Position numbers and translations under genes: made by a program. Shown here piece after piece: positions 24,073-35,782 of a stretch of DNA of 64,000 nt. A model generated the notes under the pieces. It was not told where the DNA came from and made no database searches. It saw only the letters and a list, made by a program, of their open reading frames with translations. Source of the DNA: Toxorhynchites rutilus septentrionalis (taxonomy: Eukaryota > Arthropoda > Insecta > Diptera > Culicidae); assembly GCF_029784135.1 (NCBI RefSeq), contig NC_073746.1, positions 94,176,575 through 94,240,574 of the forward strand, read 5' to 3'. The first letter of the stretch is position 1. Each line of letters starts with the position of its first letter.

Positions 24073-24957
24073 TTCTCAACAGTAATATTTCGTATGATCT
24101 TCTTAAGCTTCCACCACGAGTTTCATGCGCCGAAACATGCGTTGGGGATTACTATTCATCTAGAGATTTAAACAGCAGCCATCAATACATCTCCTTTGTG
24201 AACATTTTGATCCAAAATAACAGTTCAAACTTGCTCTTATCACTCTAGATCACCCCCTGGGGTCGATTTCGTTTTCCCAGGGGTCGACACAAACGAAAAT
24301 TAATTTTGGGGGTCGACGAGATCTGAAAATCGACCCCTATAAAATAAAAAAAATTCTTGTTTGAAATATTTAAGATTCTGCATAAGTTGTGTTACGTGAA
24401 CCACCCTGTTAAAAGAATGACTAATATTTTAGTAGAATGTACCATTGCTGTACATTTTTAAAACTCAACAAGACGATGAACGTGCACAAGATGAAAAGAA
24501 AAAAGTACAAAAAGTACAAGGTAAAAAAATCGGCAAATAGAAAAACGTCAACAGGTTCGCGCAAGATAATGTGTTTGAGCGTATAAATTCTTCAGGCACG
24601 TTTTAAATTTCTCTGTATTTTAAACACGAAAGTAGTTATCATCAAATTTTGTCCAAATATGCTCCTGATATTTCACTGTAAACAAGATTTCCCTTAGGTT
24701 GCAAGTTCATTTGCGTTCTGAAATACGTTGGAGCATGAATAATAATACACTCATCTACTAATTTAATTCAAGAGATTACATGTTTACATAGCTAAATAAA
24801 GTGAACTAGAATGAAATGATGAAAAAGAATTTACAAAACACTTGGTTACCTATGTGCATGACGCAACAAACATTTTTTTGAAAAAAAATATTCCAGGAAA
24901 CTTGACATGGGTCGCGAAGAAGGAAAAATGTTATTCAATTTATTATAGACCAACAGA

Positions 24958-25077
24958 TTTTTTCTCCAGCTGGACGAGTCTACAGTACGCAGCAATGGAG
25001 CTCTGTTGTTAGGGTATGTTCGATATATTAAAGATGAAAATATTTGGCAAGAAATGATTTTTGCCATGATCAAAAAG
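24958..25077 (+). pseudogene. hAT transposase fragment, first catalytic block
   Basis: Forty uninterrupted codons contain LQLDESTV, ALLLGYVRYI and WQEMIF. This is the conserved block around the first catalytic aspartate in SCAND3/ZBED5-like hAT transposases, with the D in LQLDEST. The frame is open but has no start or continuation; the next expected block is displaced about 500 bp by the mariner insertion. Confidence 0.83.
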
Positions 25078-25222
25078 TTCTACCACCGTGTGGCGCTCTT
25101 AGTCTCCGTTTTTATTTTTCATTTTTTTGTAGATTGGCACATCTGTCATTGACAGTCTATAAAATTTATAGTGTGATAGTTTTACATATCTAAAAGTTAC
25201 GCTATATTGAGTACATCTGCTG

Positions 25223-25540
25223 TTGTGCGTGCCTCGATTTTGTACAGTTCGCGAAATTTGCAAAATCAATCGTGAATATTTAGCTAAAAACGAAACTAAT
25301 ACTATTCAGCAACCACCGAATTCACCTAATTTAGCTCCCTGCGATTTTTTCCTGTTCGAACGACTCATGAGACCACGTTTCAGCACCCGAGATGAGATAA
25401 TGTAAAAGTCGAAGATGGCGTTGATGGCCATACCGCAAATCGAATATAATAAATGTTTCGAGGATTGGATTCAGCGCTGGCATAAGAACATTGCAGTCGA
25501 TGGGCAGTACTTTGAAGGGGACAATATCGGTATTGATATC
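25223..25540 (+). pseudogene. Mariner transposase C-terminal fragment inside the hAT
   Basis: The frame shows the mariner C-terminal signature: LAKNETNTIQQPPNSPNLAP, then CDFFLFERL, then CFEDWIQRWHKNIAVDG and YFEGDNI. In mariners the PYSPDLAPCDFFLFP block contains the third catalytic acid; here it reads NSPNLAPCDFF, with N in place of that acidic residue. A nonsense TAA at 25403-25405 interrupts the otherwise continuous frame. The N-terminal DNA-binding and first catalytic parts are absent. It separates two hAT coding blocks, so it arrived after the hAT. Confidence 0.85.
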
Positions 25541-25592
25541 TTGTATTTTTCATTTTCTGATAAGAATCCGGGAAATTTTCGATCATGTGGAT

Positions 25593-26000
25593 ATGAAGAC
25601 TGATACCAGAGGAGAATCAGTCTTCCGGGCCGTGGAACGTTTTTTTTTCTTACCGACAAAGCTATTCCATGGAATTGATCCATCTATGATTGGTCGTCAT
25701 CGTTTTTACAGCTTACTGAAAGTTACAACTGCGTGATTCACAGACATCATTTAGTAGCAAAAAATGTGAGCCCTAGATCGCATCAGACTTTACTATATGT
25801 TATAAGTGCTATCAAGCAGCTTCTAAGTAATTCTTTGAACATTCGATTATTAGCTCAGCTATATGAGTAAAAAGACGAAATCTTTACTCGGTTACTTCTA
25901 CACGCTGGAGTTCGTTCACCACCAAGAGGCTCTTGCTCAGCAAGTTTATCAGCCTTTTTGAATGTGTATTTCAGCTGCAGGGTTACGACTTCAACTTGAT
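25593..26000 (+). pseudogene. hAT transposase fragment, second block
   Basis: The sequence resumes the hAT transposase with TDTRGESVFRAVERFF and PSMIGRH, then (frame-shifted) CVIHRHHLVAKNVSPR, AIKQLLSNSLNIRLLAQLYE and IFTRLLLHAGVRS. These match the conserved hAT region HCVIHRxxLVAK..LLLHTEVRWL. A stop follows LAQLYE at about 25868, and an insertion or deletion near 25690 shifts the frame. It is dead, but the family is clear. Confidence 0.83.
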
Positions 26001-26267
26001 TGGAACAATATCAAAAATATTGCTGTTCCTGACAAAACTTTGAAAACAAAATTTAAGCAAGTTGAAAATCAACGAACGCGGAGGTTTGGGGCTTTCACTA
26101 ACCAATGTTGAACCGTATTTTGATATTTTGGTAGTTGCGGATAGATTGATTTGCGATTTGAATGTTCTCATAGTTTGTGAGTAATTTGTATTAATAATTA
26201 TTAATTACACTTGATATTCACTAAATATTATGTCTATTTATTTTGTTGAGTATGATGAGAAAATAAT

Positions 26268-26415
26268 TTTGTTTCTGTATTATGGTGACTTTCGACACTT
26301 TCGGCTGGTTTGTCGCATTACTTCCATTTTTTTCGAAGAATGTCAGAAGTGAGAATTGAGCTCGTGACCTTTTGCGTAAGAGATATGGATGTTATCACTA
26401 CACCAGATCGCCTCC
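26268..26415 (-). mobile_element. tRNA-derived SINE, family 4, copy 1
   Basis: The minus strand begins GGAGGCGATCTGGTGTAGTG, a tRNA-like head. A 13-bp perfect duplication, ATGAGAAAATAAT, flanks it at 26255-26267 and 26416-26428. It is a short element of about 150 bp nested in the hAT. A second copy is at 43949. Confidence 0.88.
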
Positions 26416-26601
26416 ATGAGAAAATAATGTCAAGTTTGCTCATTTAACTAACTTCAATGTTTTTAAATTGATAATTATTCAGTAAGAAAAAAAACTAAAG
26501 ATAGAATCCCCAAGAAGTTTGACCATAGGGGTCTGAGGTATGACTTCATTCTGGAAAAAGGGTCTATTGCCCAACATAGTTTGAGAACCCCTGCTCTAGA
26601 T

Positions 26602-28468
26602 GGTATGTTACTGATCTCCAACGGCTTATCAAGATATTTTTGTAAAAAATTAAGAGATCATTATTCTAAATTGAATAATGAACATAAACTACACAAATAT
26701 GAACGCTTTCCGAATCAACAGTCGTCGTTGAGCGAATCCATTTTCATAACCAATTTCATGCACTCCTCGGCGCTCAGTTAGTTCGTTCAGAGATGATTTA
26801 ATCTGAGTTTTTTTTTCGAATGTTTCCACGAATTTTGAGTCGTTTATCGTTAAATTCTCCAATTTAACTTTTCTTTTCATATTTTTCGAACTCCTGCCTA
26901 ACTTACTTAACATTATTGGGCAGTTTTGATTGGATGATGATCGAGAATGATGCTGATATCTACGTTTTTACGCATTTAAGGAGGTGTGTAGTTGTGATCT
27001 TAGTGATGCATACTTTTTTGTCCAAGTAAAATTGAGCTTGTATTAGAGTTATACCTCATCTTGGACAAAACATAACATTTATTGAATTGTATAATTATTA
27101 TTCATATATTTAAAATCAAAATAGTTATTGTCAATCAGACATTATTCTAGAAAGTGCATATATTATTTTGTCCAGTTCTGTAGGTAGTAATCGGATTAAG
27201 CCAAATTTGTTTAATCCGTGTTCTACCGTGTAATGTGAGGGAGAAATCCTCAATAGTCACGTGCGAGAAAAAAAATCGCACTTCATTTTTTGGAAACTAG
27301 CAAAAAAAAATAACTGCAAAACTTTCATGAATACTTCTATTTTGGTATTTGAGATATACATTTTTCCCATTTTTTGTTGATTTTGATGAATATTTAGATA
27401 TTTTAATCCATGTGTAACGAGTTTTCTACAAATGGTTGAAAAAAAAAATAAAGTCATCGATCGTGCTTTTTCCCTACTTAAAACTTTAACAGCCAATTTT
27501 CGTTCGGATACAGTTATTCGCCAAGCTACGCTGCCGACATTTATATGTAGGTAGTTCCGAGTTTGCCGGGAACAAAGGTACCATCTTCAGACTAGCACGT
27601 TTCAATAGATTGATGAAATTTTAAATAATGAAAACAATGAAATAATTGAAATAATGATGGAATATTCTTCGAATGCCTAATAAAATTGATCCTGACATTT
27701 ACTCAGCAATTAATAAAAGTCTTATCGATATGATTTGACAAACATTGAAATAATTGTAAGTCTTGATGAAGATTTCTTAACCACTTGTTCGAAACTTGAA
27801 AATATTTAACATTAGATGTTCGATGTATGCTGAAGAGATAATTTTCTCACTCACAATTTTTACTCAAGAAATGATTTTATCCAATCTGGAAATTCATGAC
27901 AAAGTTTTGCTCCATACACAGAAGCTGTTCTTCTCAAGTTCGTAGTAATGAACAGAACAACTTCTGAGCTATTTGAAATTTATAATTTGGTCGTTAAACT
28001 TTTAGTTATTTTATATTGTTTAGCTAATTAATATTCATACAGTTTATAATGACATCGAAGGAAATAGACAAAGACTTCAAAAGTGGACGTCATACAAAGC
28101 ATGTTGTGGATAAAACCGTTTTTTATGTAAATATGTGCTTATGTATGCCACTGAAAAAAAGTCATTATATCCGACTTTTTTTTACAAAGAATTTTATATG
28201 AAAAAATATCGTTGTGTAATTACGTCAATATAGGCATAATACACGGATTCTACTGTATGCAATTTTTACCTTAATATTTGAAGAGGACATCCAAATTTAT
28301 CCATTTTTAATGTCGGTGCACGGGGAAGTAAAGTGAAGTGGAAATCTAAAACATGAGCATGTAACGAAAATATGAAAGATTTTGAACGCTTATAAATCGA
28401 CCATTTCTTTATAGATCGCAGAAATGTTTGCCTCAGTCGATTGGAAATACTGCAACGTATCTGTCACA
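26602..28468. other. No gene recognised
   Basis: AT-rich. Phrases near 27011 (TTTTTTGTCCAAG) and 27170 (TTTTGTCCAGTTC) may be worn Tc1/mariner ends. No coding segment was found. Confidence 0.45.
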
Positions 28469-28515
28469 GTATAGTAAATTATAAACAAATATTTTATAAT
28501 TTACTATACTGTAAA
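28469..28515. repeat. Perfect hairpin-forming palindrome
   Basis: ACAGTATAGTAAATTATAA is followed by a 9-base spacer and its exact reverse complement, a 19-bp stem. A second, shorter TTTACTATA inverted pair follows at about 28540. No promoter or terminator role is implied. Confidence 0.8.
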
Positions 28516-28609
28516 TTTCAAAATTACTAAAATTACTGTTTACTATACACAGTATAGTAAATAGTAAACAAACTATTGCAAAATTTATAACCCATATTTT
28601 AGACATATC

Positions 28610-30240
28610 AAATGTAAATACAGATTCTGATACCTGAGTTTGATTTTAGATTCTAAATATTGGCAATACACAATTCAGATCCAGATTTTAAATTATGACC
28701 ATTAGATCACAGACTGTGGGCTTCAGATTCTAGACTCCGAGCTCGGATATAGTAAAAACAATTAAAACAGATTCGAGATTACAGATTAAATACTACATAA
28801 AAAAACAAATATTGATACTATTCCTGGTTTTGTAATCAAACTTCAGGACATATTTATAATTTTAGAACTTTCAGGCTCCAAAATTCGTCTCTGATTTCGG
28901 ATTATGAATAACAGACTCGTTTCTGAAGAAATTTCTTAGACAATTCTGGATCACTGATTCTAGTTCATATTCAGATTTGGCTCACATTTTAGATTAAGAT
29001 TTAAGAGATGGATTCCCGATTCTAGATTTAAGATAATGTAAATTCTGATTCCAGTTTCTATAATAACGAATTGCGATAACAGGTTCGGGTTTGCTGATTC
29101 CTCGTCAAGTATTCAAGAAGGGTTCAGAATTGAATTCCAGACCAACTATTTCGATTTCTAGACGAAGGACTCAAATATCATTTTCTGCGACAATTTTTGA
29201 ATTCTGAATCAAGTTTAGACTAAAAACTCACATTTCTAATTTGATACAGATTGAGATTTAATAGATGGATTCCTGATTACATATTTTAGATTTCAGATAT
29301 AATACATGATACATATTACACGAGATTCACATTCGAATTTTTAATTCCTAATTCTGAAATCAATAACTGAATTTAGAATTAAAAATTTCAATGTGTAAAT
29401 GTATAGCAAACAGATTTAAGACTCTGATTCTCTTATCACAATTCAGGCTCTAGATTCCAATCATAGATATAGAATTCAGATCCATATATGGGTTTCAGAT
29501 TCCAGATTCATGATTAGATTCCTAATCCTGATTCCAGATTCTAGACAAATTACAAATCTAGATTACTGATTCGGTTGGTTGATTCTGTGTGAAGTATTCA
29601 TTCAGGTTCCAGAATCAAACTAGGATTCCAGAACAGTTATTCTGATACAAATTCTAGATAGTGAACCCAAATATCAGTTTCTGAGACAATATACGATTTT
29701 TTTCTAGATTACATTCAAACCAAAAACTCTTTTTAGTCCAGATTAAGATTTATAAGATAAATTTCTGGATTCCAGATTTCTGATATCATACATGATACAC
29801 GTCCGAGAAGACTCTAGAATGACATTGAGGTGAAATTTTGAAATTGAAATTTGCAATTTGGCCACTCTAATTTGGATCTGAATATGAAAATTATCTCAGA
29901 CTAGAATCTGAGTCCGGCATCTAGAATTTGGAACCCCAATGTCATCCTAGAGTCTTCCTTCGAAGTTCGAATCGAAGTTTCGAACTTTTTAATCGTGATT
30001 CTGGATACCGGACTAGTTCTCAGTTCCAGTCTAAAAATTCAATGTAAAGAATTTCAGATTTCGATGATGCAGATGTCAACCTGCGGGTTTGAGATTCTTC
30101 CATCAGGATTCCAGGTTCCAAACCAATAATGAAATTTCAATATATTATTCCAGATTCTCAGATATAAATTTCAAATTTCAATGAAGAGATTTGAGATATT
30201 TGCATTAACTATTTACAATCTAGATTCTAAGCTCCAGGCC
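28610..30240. repeat. Strongly degenerate AGATTC-type satellite
   Basis: Repeated but diverged words (CAGATTC, GATTCCAGATT, CAGATTTAAGA) recall the 7737-9900 block but with many substitutions, so it appears older. It runs up to the Helitron-type minisatellite at 30447. Confidence 0.65.
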
Positions 30241-30446
30241 GAAATTAATGGGAGAATTCTTGGTTTCTTCATCTGATGCAATATTCAGATCACAGACCTT
30301 AATTACAAACTGCTCTCAAAGGCCTCGTGCTCGTTTGCTGATATCATTTTTCGGATTCAATTCTTGGGAAAATACTCAAATCAGGCTAATAGTTCAAAAA
30401 TTAGCATCTGCCATACAAATGAAACAATGCAATAAATTATTCTATG

Positions 30447-31400
30447 GAAGTTAGATATTCCTCCCTCCTCTCTAAGGAGGGGTTGCCATACAAATGAAAC
30501 ACAAATTTCTGCATTATTCGAGAATTAATCAAGCATATGAAACGTTGATGTGCTCCCTTGGCAGAGTGGTTAGCGTCATAACTAACATGCCGGGTGTTCG
30601 GGTTCGATTCCCGTTCTGGTCGGGGGAATTTTTCGTCAAAGAAATTTCCTCCGACTTGCACTGTGATCACGCGTATTCTAGAGCTTGCCATTCAGAATGC
30701 ATTCAAGGCGTGTTATTTGGCATAGAAATCTCAACTAAGTACTAATAAAAATGACGCAAGTAATACTACGTTGAGACGGCGAAGTTCCTCTAGGAACGTT
30801 AGTGCCATTGAAGAAGAAGAAGAAGATGAAACGAAATATGGCATGTGAAGGTTTTACGGTACAATGAATGTTTCTATGGTAGTTAGACACTCCACCCCCC
30901 TCTCCTACGGGGGGGGGGGGGGTTGGTTGGGTGGTTGGTGCTGCCGTACAAATGAAACACAAATTACTCGTTATTAATCAAGCTCGAGAATTAATCAAGC
31001 CAACGAAATCAAATTTGGCATGTGATGGTTTTAGGGCAATAAATGTTTTTACGGACTCAACACCACCACCCCCCCCCCCCTCTCTTAGAGGAGGCTGCCA
31101 TACAAATGAAACACAAATTTCTACATTACTCGAGAATTAATCAGGCTATGAAACCAAATTTTTCATGTGAAGGTTTTAGGGTGCAATAAATGATTCTATG
31201 GTGGTTAGATACTCCTCCCCCTCTCTAAAGGGGGACTGCCATACAAATGAAACACATATTTTAGCATAACTCGAAAACTAATCAAGTAAATGGAGCCAAA
31301 TTTGACATGTGAATATTTCAGGGGGCACGGAACGGTTCTATGGTGAATAGACACTCCTCCCCTCTCTTTAAGGGGAGAAGAGGGAAGTGGTCTGTCTTTA
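30447..31400. repeat. Minisatellite of about 125-bp units, Helitron-associated
   Basis: Four to five units each contain CCATACAAATGAAACACA, a CTCGAGAATTAATCAAGC-like phrase, GGCATGTGA..GGTTTTAGGG, and a C-rich run followed by TCTC(T)AAGG. The first unit is split by a SINE. C-tract and G-tract lengths vary (for example poly-G near 30910). Reverse-oriented units occur at 37700-37960. Confidence 0.85.
30551..30826 (+). mobile_element. tRNA-derived SINE, family 1, copy 3, nested in the minisatellite
   Basis: Near-identical to the copy at 2809, with GGTTCGATTCCCGTTC B box and (GAA)n tail. ATGAAACG borders both sides, left at 30538-30545. Removing it restores a minisatellite unit (ATTAATCAAGC..GAAATATGGCATGTG), so the SINE is younger than the array. 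Confidence 0.92.
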
Positions 31401-31679
31401 TTCTATCATATTTTCAGTATCAAACATTTATTCCATGTAACGGAGAAACATGTTATTTGCAAGTGGTTGAAACATCTTGAACGAGAATTGTGTCTGAAAA
31501 TAATCTGATATTATAATGATGAGTGTTGATAGAAGTACTAGGTTTTTTTTTAGTAAAAGGTAAATTCAACGGGGTCGATTAGAAGATCAATCCTTGAACA
31601 GTTCTGCGATTGAACTCATGAGCTTGCACTTAGTGAGAAAACGTGAATGTTTGAAGGCATTGATAACAAAAAACAAATT

Positions 31680-31711
31680 TTGGATGGGACGAAGTTTGCC
31701 GGGTCAGCTAG
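31680..31711 (+). mobile_element. Helitron-like 3' terminus
   Basis: GACGAAGTTTGCCGGGTCAG followed by CTAG and T. CTRR before T is the Helitron 3' end rule, and this GCCGGGTCAGCTAGT phrase is a familiar insect non-autonomous Helitron ending. The matching 5' end could not be fixed; it may lie upstream of the minisatellite. Confidence 0.6.
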
Positions 31712-31712
31712 T

Positions 31713-34700
31713 TGAAATTATAAATTAGGATCGCAGATTTAGCTGCATGATTTGCGGTTGCAGTTTGCGGAAAATGATTTGAATTTCAAACTCTAAAATA
31801 TCATAAAAAATCGCACCTTAGTAGTTGAGTATCATAATTCAAAATAAACAGGTTGAAAATTGATATGGAGGATCAGGTCTACGGATTCGGTTTCTAGGAT
31901 CCTATTCCGGATAGAAATACAGATTGCGAATTTTTACTTCAGATTCAAAATTTCGGATCCAGATATCGAATTTTAAATTCTCGATGCAGATTTGAAAAGC
32001 CAGATAGCTGGTTATATATGTTAGCTGGTTATTTCGATATATACGATATATCGAAATAACGTGGAAAAGCATTGTCAGTAGAATTTCCAGTCGACCATCG
32101 CCATCGTAGAAGAACTTTTCATCAAATATAGTTTTTTATCACTCCCTTACAAAAAGTCAATAAGCTATAATCTGTTAACATCGTATTCCCGAACATTCCA
32201 CAAGATACCCTTCCTCTTGTTTTCATCGAAATCTCGGATATTAAAATTGCCTTGGGAACAAAGAATGCTGAACAACTTTTAATTGGAATACTATATTTGC
32301 TAACGTAAATCCCACTTTTAACATAGACACTCATTCTTCATCGTCTTTCCGCTTATCCCTAATTGTTGAAAACACAAGCCACTCGTTTTAAACTGGTAAT
32401 ACCACTTTGCTTTTCCTGTTTGGCCAGAAATCCTCGAGACTCGAAACTCATTAAATCACGGCGGAGGATCCGTTCTTATGCAAATAACCACCGTAACCCA
32501 AGATTGGAATAATACATTCCGCCCAGGCTTCGTGACCGAACGGTCCTTTTCTACTTTCTCTCAAACTCACCCTGCACTCTGCTCGGCCCATCATGTTTTC
32601 AGCTTTGTTTCTCATCCTTCCACCTTTGTCCCTGAGTCCTTGGGAAAAACGAAGGAACGAATGGGAGGGGCGGGGGGGGCATCCATTCGTCGGATGCGGA
32701 AATAATTAAATTAAGCTAATCAAAACGTTCTCGATCTTCGTGAGCGTGGCAAATTTGAGCCCACCTCCCATTCTTTTTAATTACCCTGGTGTCATCCAAG
32801 CGGGTAGTCGCCCTGCTTTTCAGCGCAACGGACGAGCTCGGATGCGTGGTTGGTTGGGTACTGTAAATACGTTCTACGAGAGAGAAAAAAAACCTGTCAT
32901 CGTGTGAAAAAGGTTCCTTTTTTCCGCTCAGCACAACTTTTCCTTCGTAGCTGTGTCGACGCCGTCTTGTTTGCGATGCCATGGACCTCAGAAGACAGTG
33001 CCGCCAGCGAGGCTGTGTAACACTTTAGCTCAATCGCTTTTAAAATGTTCCAAACCTTAGGCTTTATGTTGTGCCAACGCAAGTGTGCCTCGACAGCACT
33101 GGAGTCTTGAAGTCCTTCGCCACGCTGCAGTGGGTAAACAAAGTAAAGAAATTATAAAGTGAGATGATATAATTACTCATCTCTTCTACCATGCCTAACC
33201 GACGAGGAGTTTCGCCGGTGCTGACCTCTGACGTATGCTTTGTCGGTGACAACAGCGACAACAGTTTCGTCCTTTTGTAGGAAAAAAAAAGAAAAAAAAG
33301 TGAGAGCCATCCCGCCCGATCACACGGTGTGGAAAGGAACATTGAAAAAGGAGAAGGATTTATTAGCAGACCATAAATGTGTAAAGCGCAAAAAAGTACA
33401 GAAAAGTACGTGCCGGGACAACACTGGTTGAGTGGGGTTGAGAAAGGGAAGTTGTGACGCATAGAGAAATCGTTGAGGAAAAAAAGCTGGAGGAAACTTC
33501 ATCACCTTGCACGGTTATGGTAGAGAGACGGTGGAAATGGCCTATTAAATGCTCAAAGAAAAAAAGTGCAACTGTGTTTAAATATACATCAAACGCAGAC
33601 CGACATTTGATGAGCGGTGAAGTGGGGAATATTGATTTTCAAGTTGATATAATTTTATGGATTCCATCTGCCAGAGCTATGAAAACACACCTACGTTCTG
33701 GTTTTTCATTAAACAGTTGGGGTTCATTTTTGGAAACATGAAATATCGATTGGAAAATCGTATCTACACATTTAAAAAAATTATAATGAATTATTCGGTA
33801 CACATTAGTTGTATCAAAAGTATCAACGTTCAAATTTATCGCAATCGTCAGAACTCCTGATTTACTCGCTTTATTACAATTATATAAAATGACCCACGTT
33901 CTGACGGGTTCCTCTCACTTTGTAAGAGTTAATGCTGATGACCGTCATGCTTTCTTGCTGGAACCACGTGCTAATGGACACCCTTCCCTACCACCTTGCT
34001 CGCTGGTCTTGGTTTCCCCCGTTCCAAAGGGAACGAATAAATTATTGCAACAATTTTTATTTCAAACCACCACATCATACGAAATCCTGGAACGACAGCC
34101 GTCGAGGAGAAGCGAACAAATTAATGAGGAAAAAAACGCCAACGACCTTCCAAGAAAGAAAGGGAGAGAAGTGTACAGCGTTAGAAAATGAAATCGATGT
34201 TTAGTATCCTTTGGTCCTTCTCTCAACCTTCTTTTTTTTCGCAGCCGCGCAGAATGGCATCACAGAAAAAGTTTTTCAGTCCGAAGAAATTAGCAAAGCG
34301 ATCGAATGGAACACTACTTTGCTTCGCCCACTTCATGATGTAATATTTAAGTGTTGTTCAGACTTTTTATGCCGCTGAAAAATAGACAGTTTACTGTTTT
34401 GTATACATTGTCCAAACTGTAGATGTATAATTAACGATTAGTCCGGTTTGTCGTTTTCATCTGTACCAGAGGGATTTGTCAGTGTTATCACATTTCCATC
34501 TGTACCTGGGGGGTTACAATCTTTCTCATCTGTACTTTTTCTCTCAGAAATCTGTACCATCGAAAACATTCGTTGTAGAGAAAAAAAAAACTCATTTATT
34601 TACTACAAATACTACATTTACATTTGCAAGCCATTCGTGTGTTTGGTGAGGCTTATGCATAGTTTTACTGAATCTAGACTTACCTAAAATAACTTTCTTT

Positions 34701-34739
34701 TTTTTTCCTTCATTCTAAACCTAAAAACCTTCTTCCTAT
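31713..34739. other. No gene recognised; one short palindrome
   Basis: A 14-bp inverted pair, GTTATTTCGATATA and its complement, lies at about 32022-32054. More balanced base composition at 32400-33500 and 33880-34200 suggests unique host sequence, but no frame (for example 33064-33462 - or 33889-34191 +) has a known domain. Several ATCTGTACC words occur at 34459-34560. Confidence 0.45.
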
Positions 34740-34830
34740 AGTGGATGATAGTGCGTATTCGTTTTTGTGAAAAAGTTCAAGAGCTTTTTTTAAAAAATCG
34801 ATTAGTTCAAAAATTGCTTGTGGGGTAACG

Positions 34831-35100
34831 GTGCGCAGTGGATGTGGAGTATTTACGAGTGAGCAGTCTGAGGATCTGGCGGACCACTGCAGGGCACTGG
34901 ACAAAGCTTTCTATGGTATGACTGTCAAAAATTTACGGCGTCTGGTGTTTGATTTTGCGGAAGCCAATAACCTCCAGCATGAATTCAACCAAGTTGCAAA
35001 ACTGGCAGGAAATTGATTCATGAGGAACCATCGTCTGTCACTTCGAACCCCATAACAGCACAACGAAGCATCAGCGCTCCAAGGCAAAGCGTCGGAATGC
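34831..35100 (+). pseudogene. Pogo/Tigger (CENP-B-like) transposase relic
   Basis: The frame reads GVFTSEQSEDLADHC, FYGMTVKNLRRLVFDFAE, NNLQHEFNQVAKLAG and, after a stop at 35014-35016, FMRNHRLSLRTP. This order (..LxxLAxxFAExNxIxHxF..AGKDW..FMxRHxxLSLRxPE) is the N-terminal DNA-binding part of jerky/Tigger-like pogo transposases. The expected tryptophan of AGKDW is a TGA stop and a few codons are missing; another stop follows RTP. The DDE catalytic domain is absent. Confidence 0.78.
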
Positions 35101-35320
35101 TCAGAACCGAAATCCAAGATGAGGAATAAAAATAAACAATTGCTTAGAAATAATTCAAAATGAATTCCAAATGAAAATGTTTTTATTTTCACCATGCATT
35201 CAGTTCAATAACGGTTATGTTTCGTTTATAACGTCCTTGTAACTTCAAATAAATATTGTTTTTTTCAACAATGAGTTTCAAATGAATCAAGTGAAAGTAA
35301 CTATGTATTTATAAACTTGA

Positions 35321-35480
35321 TCTATATATAATAAATAAAAATTATTTGGTGTCAGTTCCTCACGATTTAACTCAAGAACGGAGAAACGGATTTAAACAGT
35401 CAGTATCAGGACTGATGCGTCTTTGTCTGCATCAGGTTTATATGTCAAAAAAGAAATTATAACCACCCATAAACCTACCA
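35321..35480 (+). mobile_element. Helitron-like 5' terminus
   Basis: An A followed by TCTATATATAATAAATAAAA, then GGTGTCAGTTCCTCACGA, AACGGAGAAACGGAT and a CTGATGCGTCTTTGTCTGCATC segment. Begins with TC as Helitrons do and resembles the AT-rich starts of insect non-autonomous Helitrons. No matching 3' end was found downstream. Confidence 0.5.
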
Positions 35481-35782
35481 TAAGCCTACTGGACGGTGCC
35501 TACACTCTTTAGTAATGATGCTTCTCCCGCTTCTGATGACAAAGCTTTTTTTTGGTATAAGTTATCTCAGAAGTTCAATTCAATAAGTGCTATGGGCAAA
35601 GGTGCGCCTTTGTCTTTTTGTAGTAAAATATGTATTTGACCAGTTACAAACACAACTCGAGAAATGCTTGTACTATGTTTCGAAGGTAATATATATATAG
35701 TTACAATTGGGCAAACAAACGGAATTTTATTTGCTTTTATTTCAAGAGTTATTCAGTTAGGTGCGCACCTTTGCCCCGCATT

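Larger units (their letters stand above)
24251..26593 (+). mobile_element. hAT transposon, degraded, with nested insertions
   Basis: An exact 8-bp duplication CTCTAGAT (24243-24250 and 26594-26601), the length typical of hAT, borders the unit. The right end reads (reverse complement) CAGGGGTTCTCAAACT, a common hAT terminus; the left end CACCCCCTGGGGTCG is only weakly inverted to it. Internal hAT transposase blocks are at 24958-25077 and 25593-26000. A mariner fragment (25223-25540) splits the transposase, and a SINE with its own duplication sits at 26268-26415. Confidence 0.82.

Noticed and set aside
28469..28515. Rho-independent terminator
   Set aside because: The 19-bp stem is AT-rich, has no U tract and the DNA is eukaryotic; best described as a palindrome.
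34459..34560. Transposon end built from ATCTGTACC words
   Set aside because: The words recur in the same direction with no inverted partner or target duplication.
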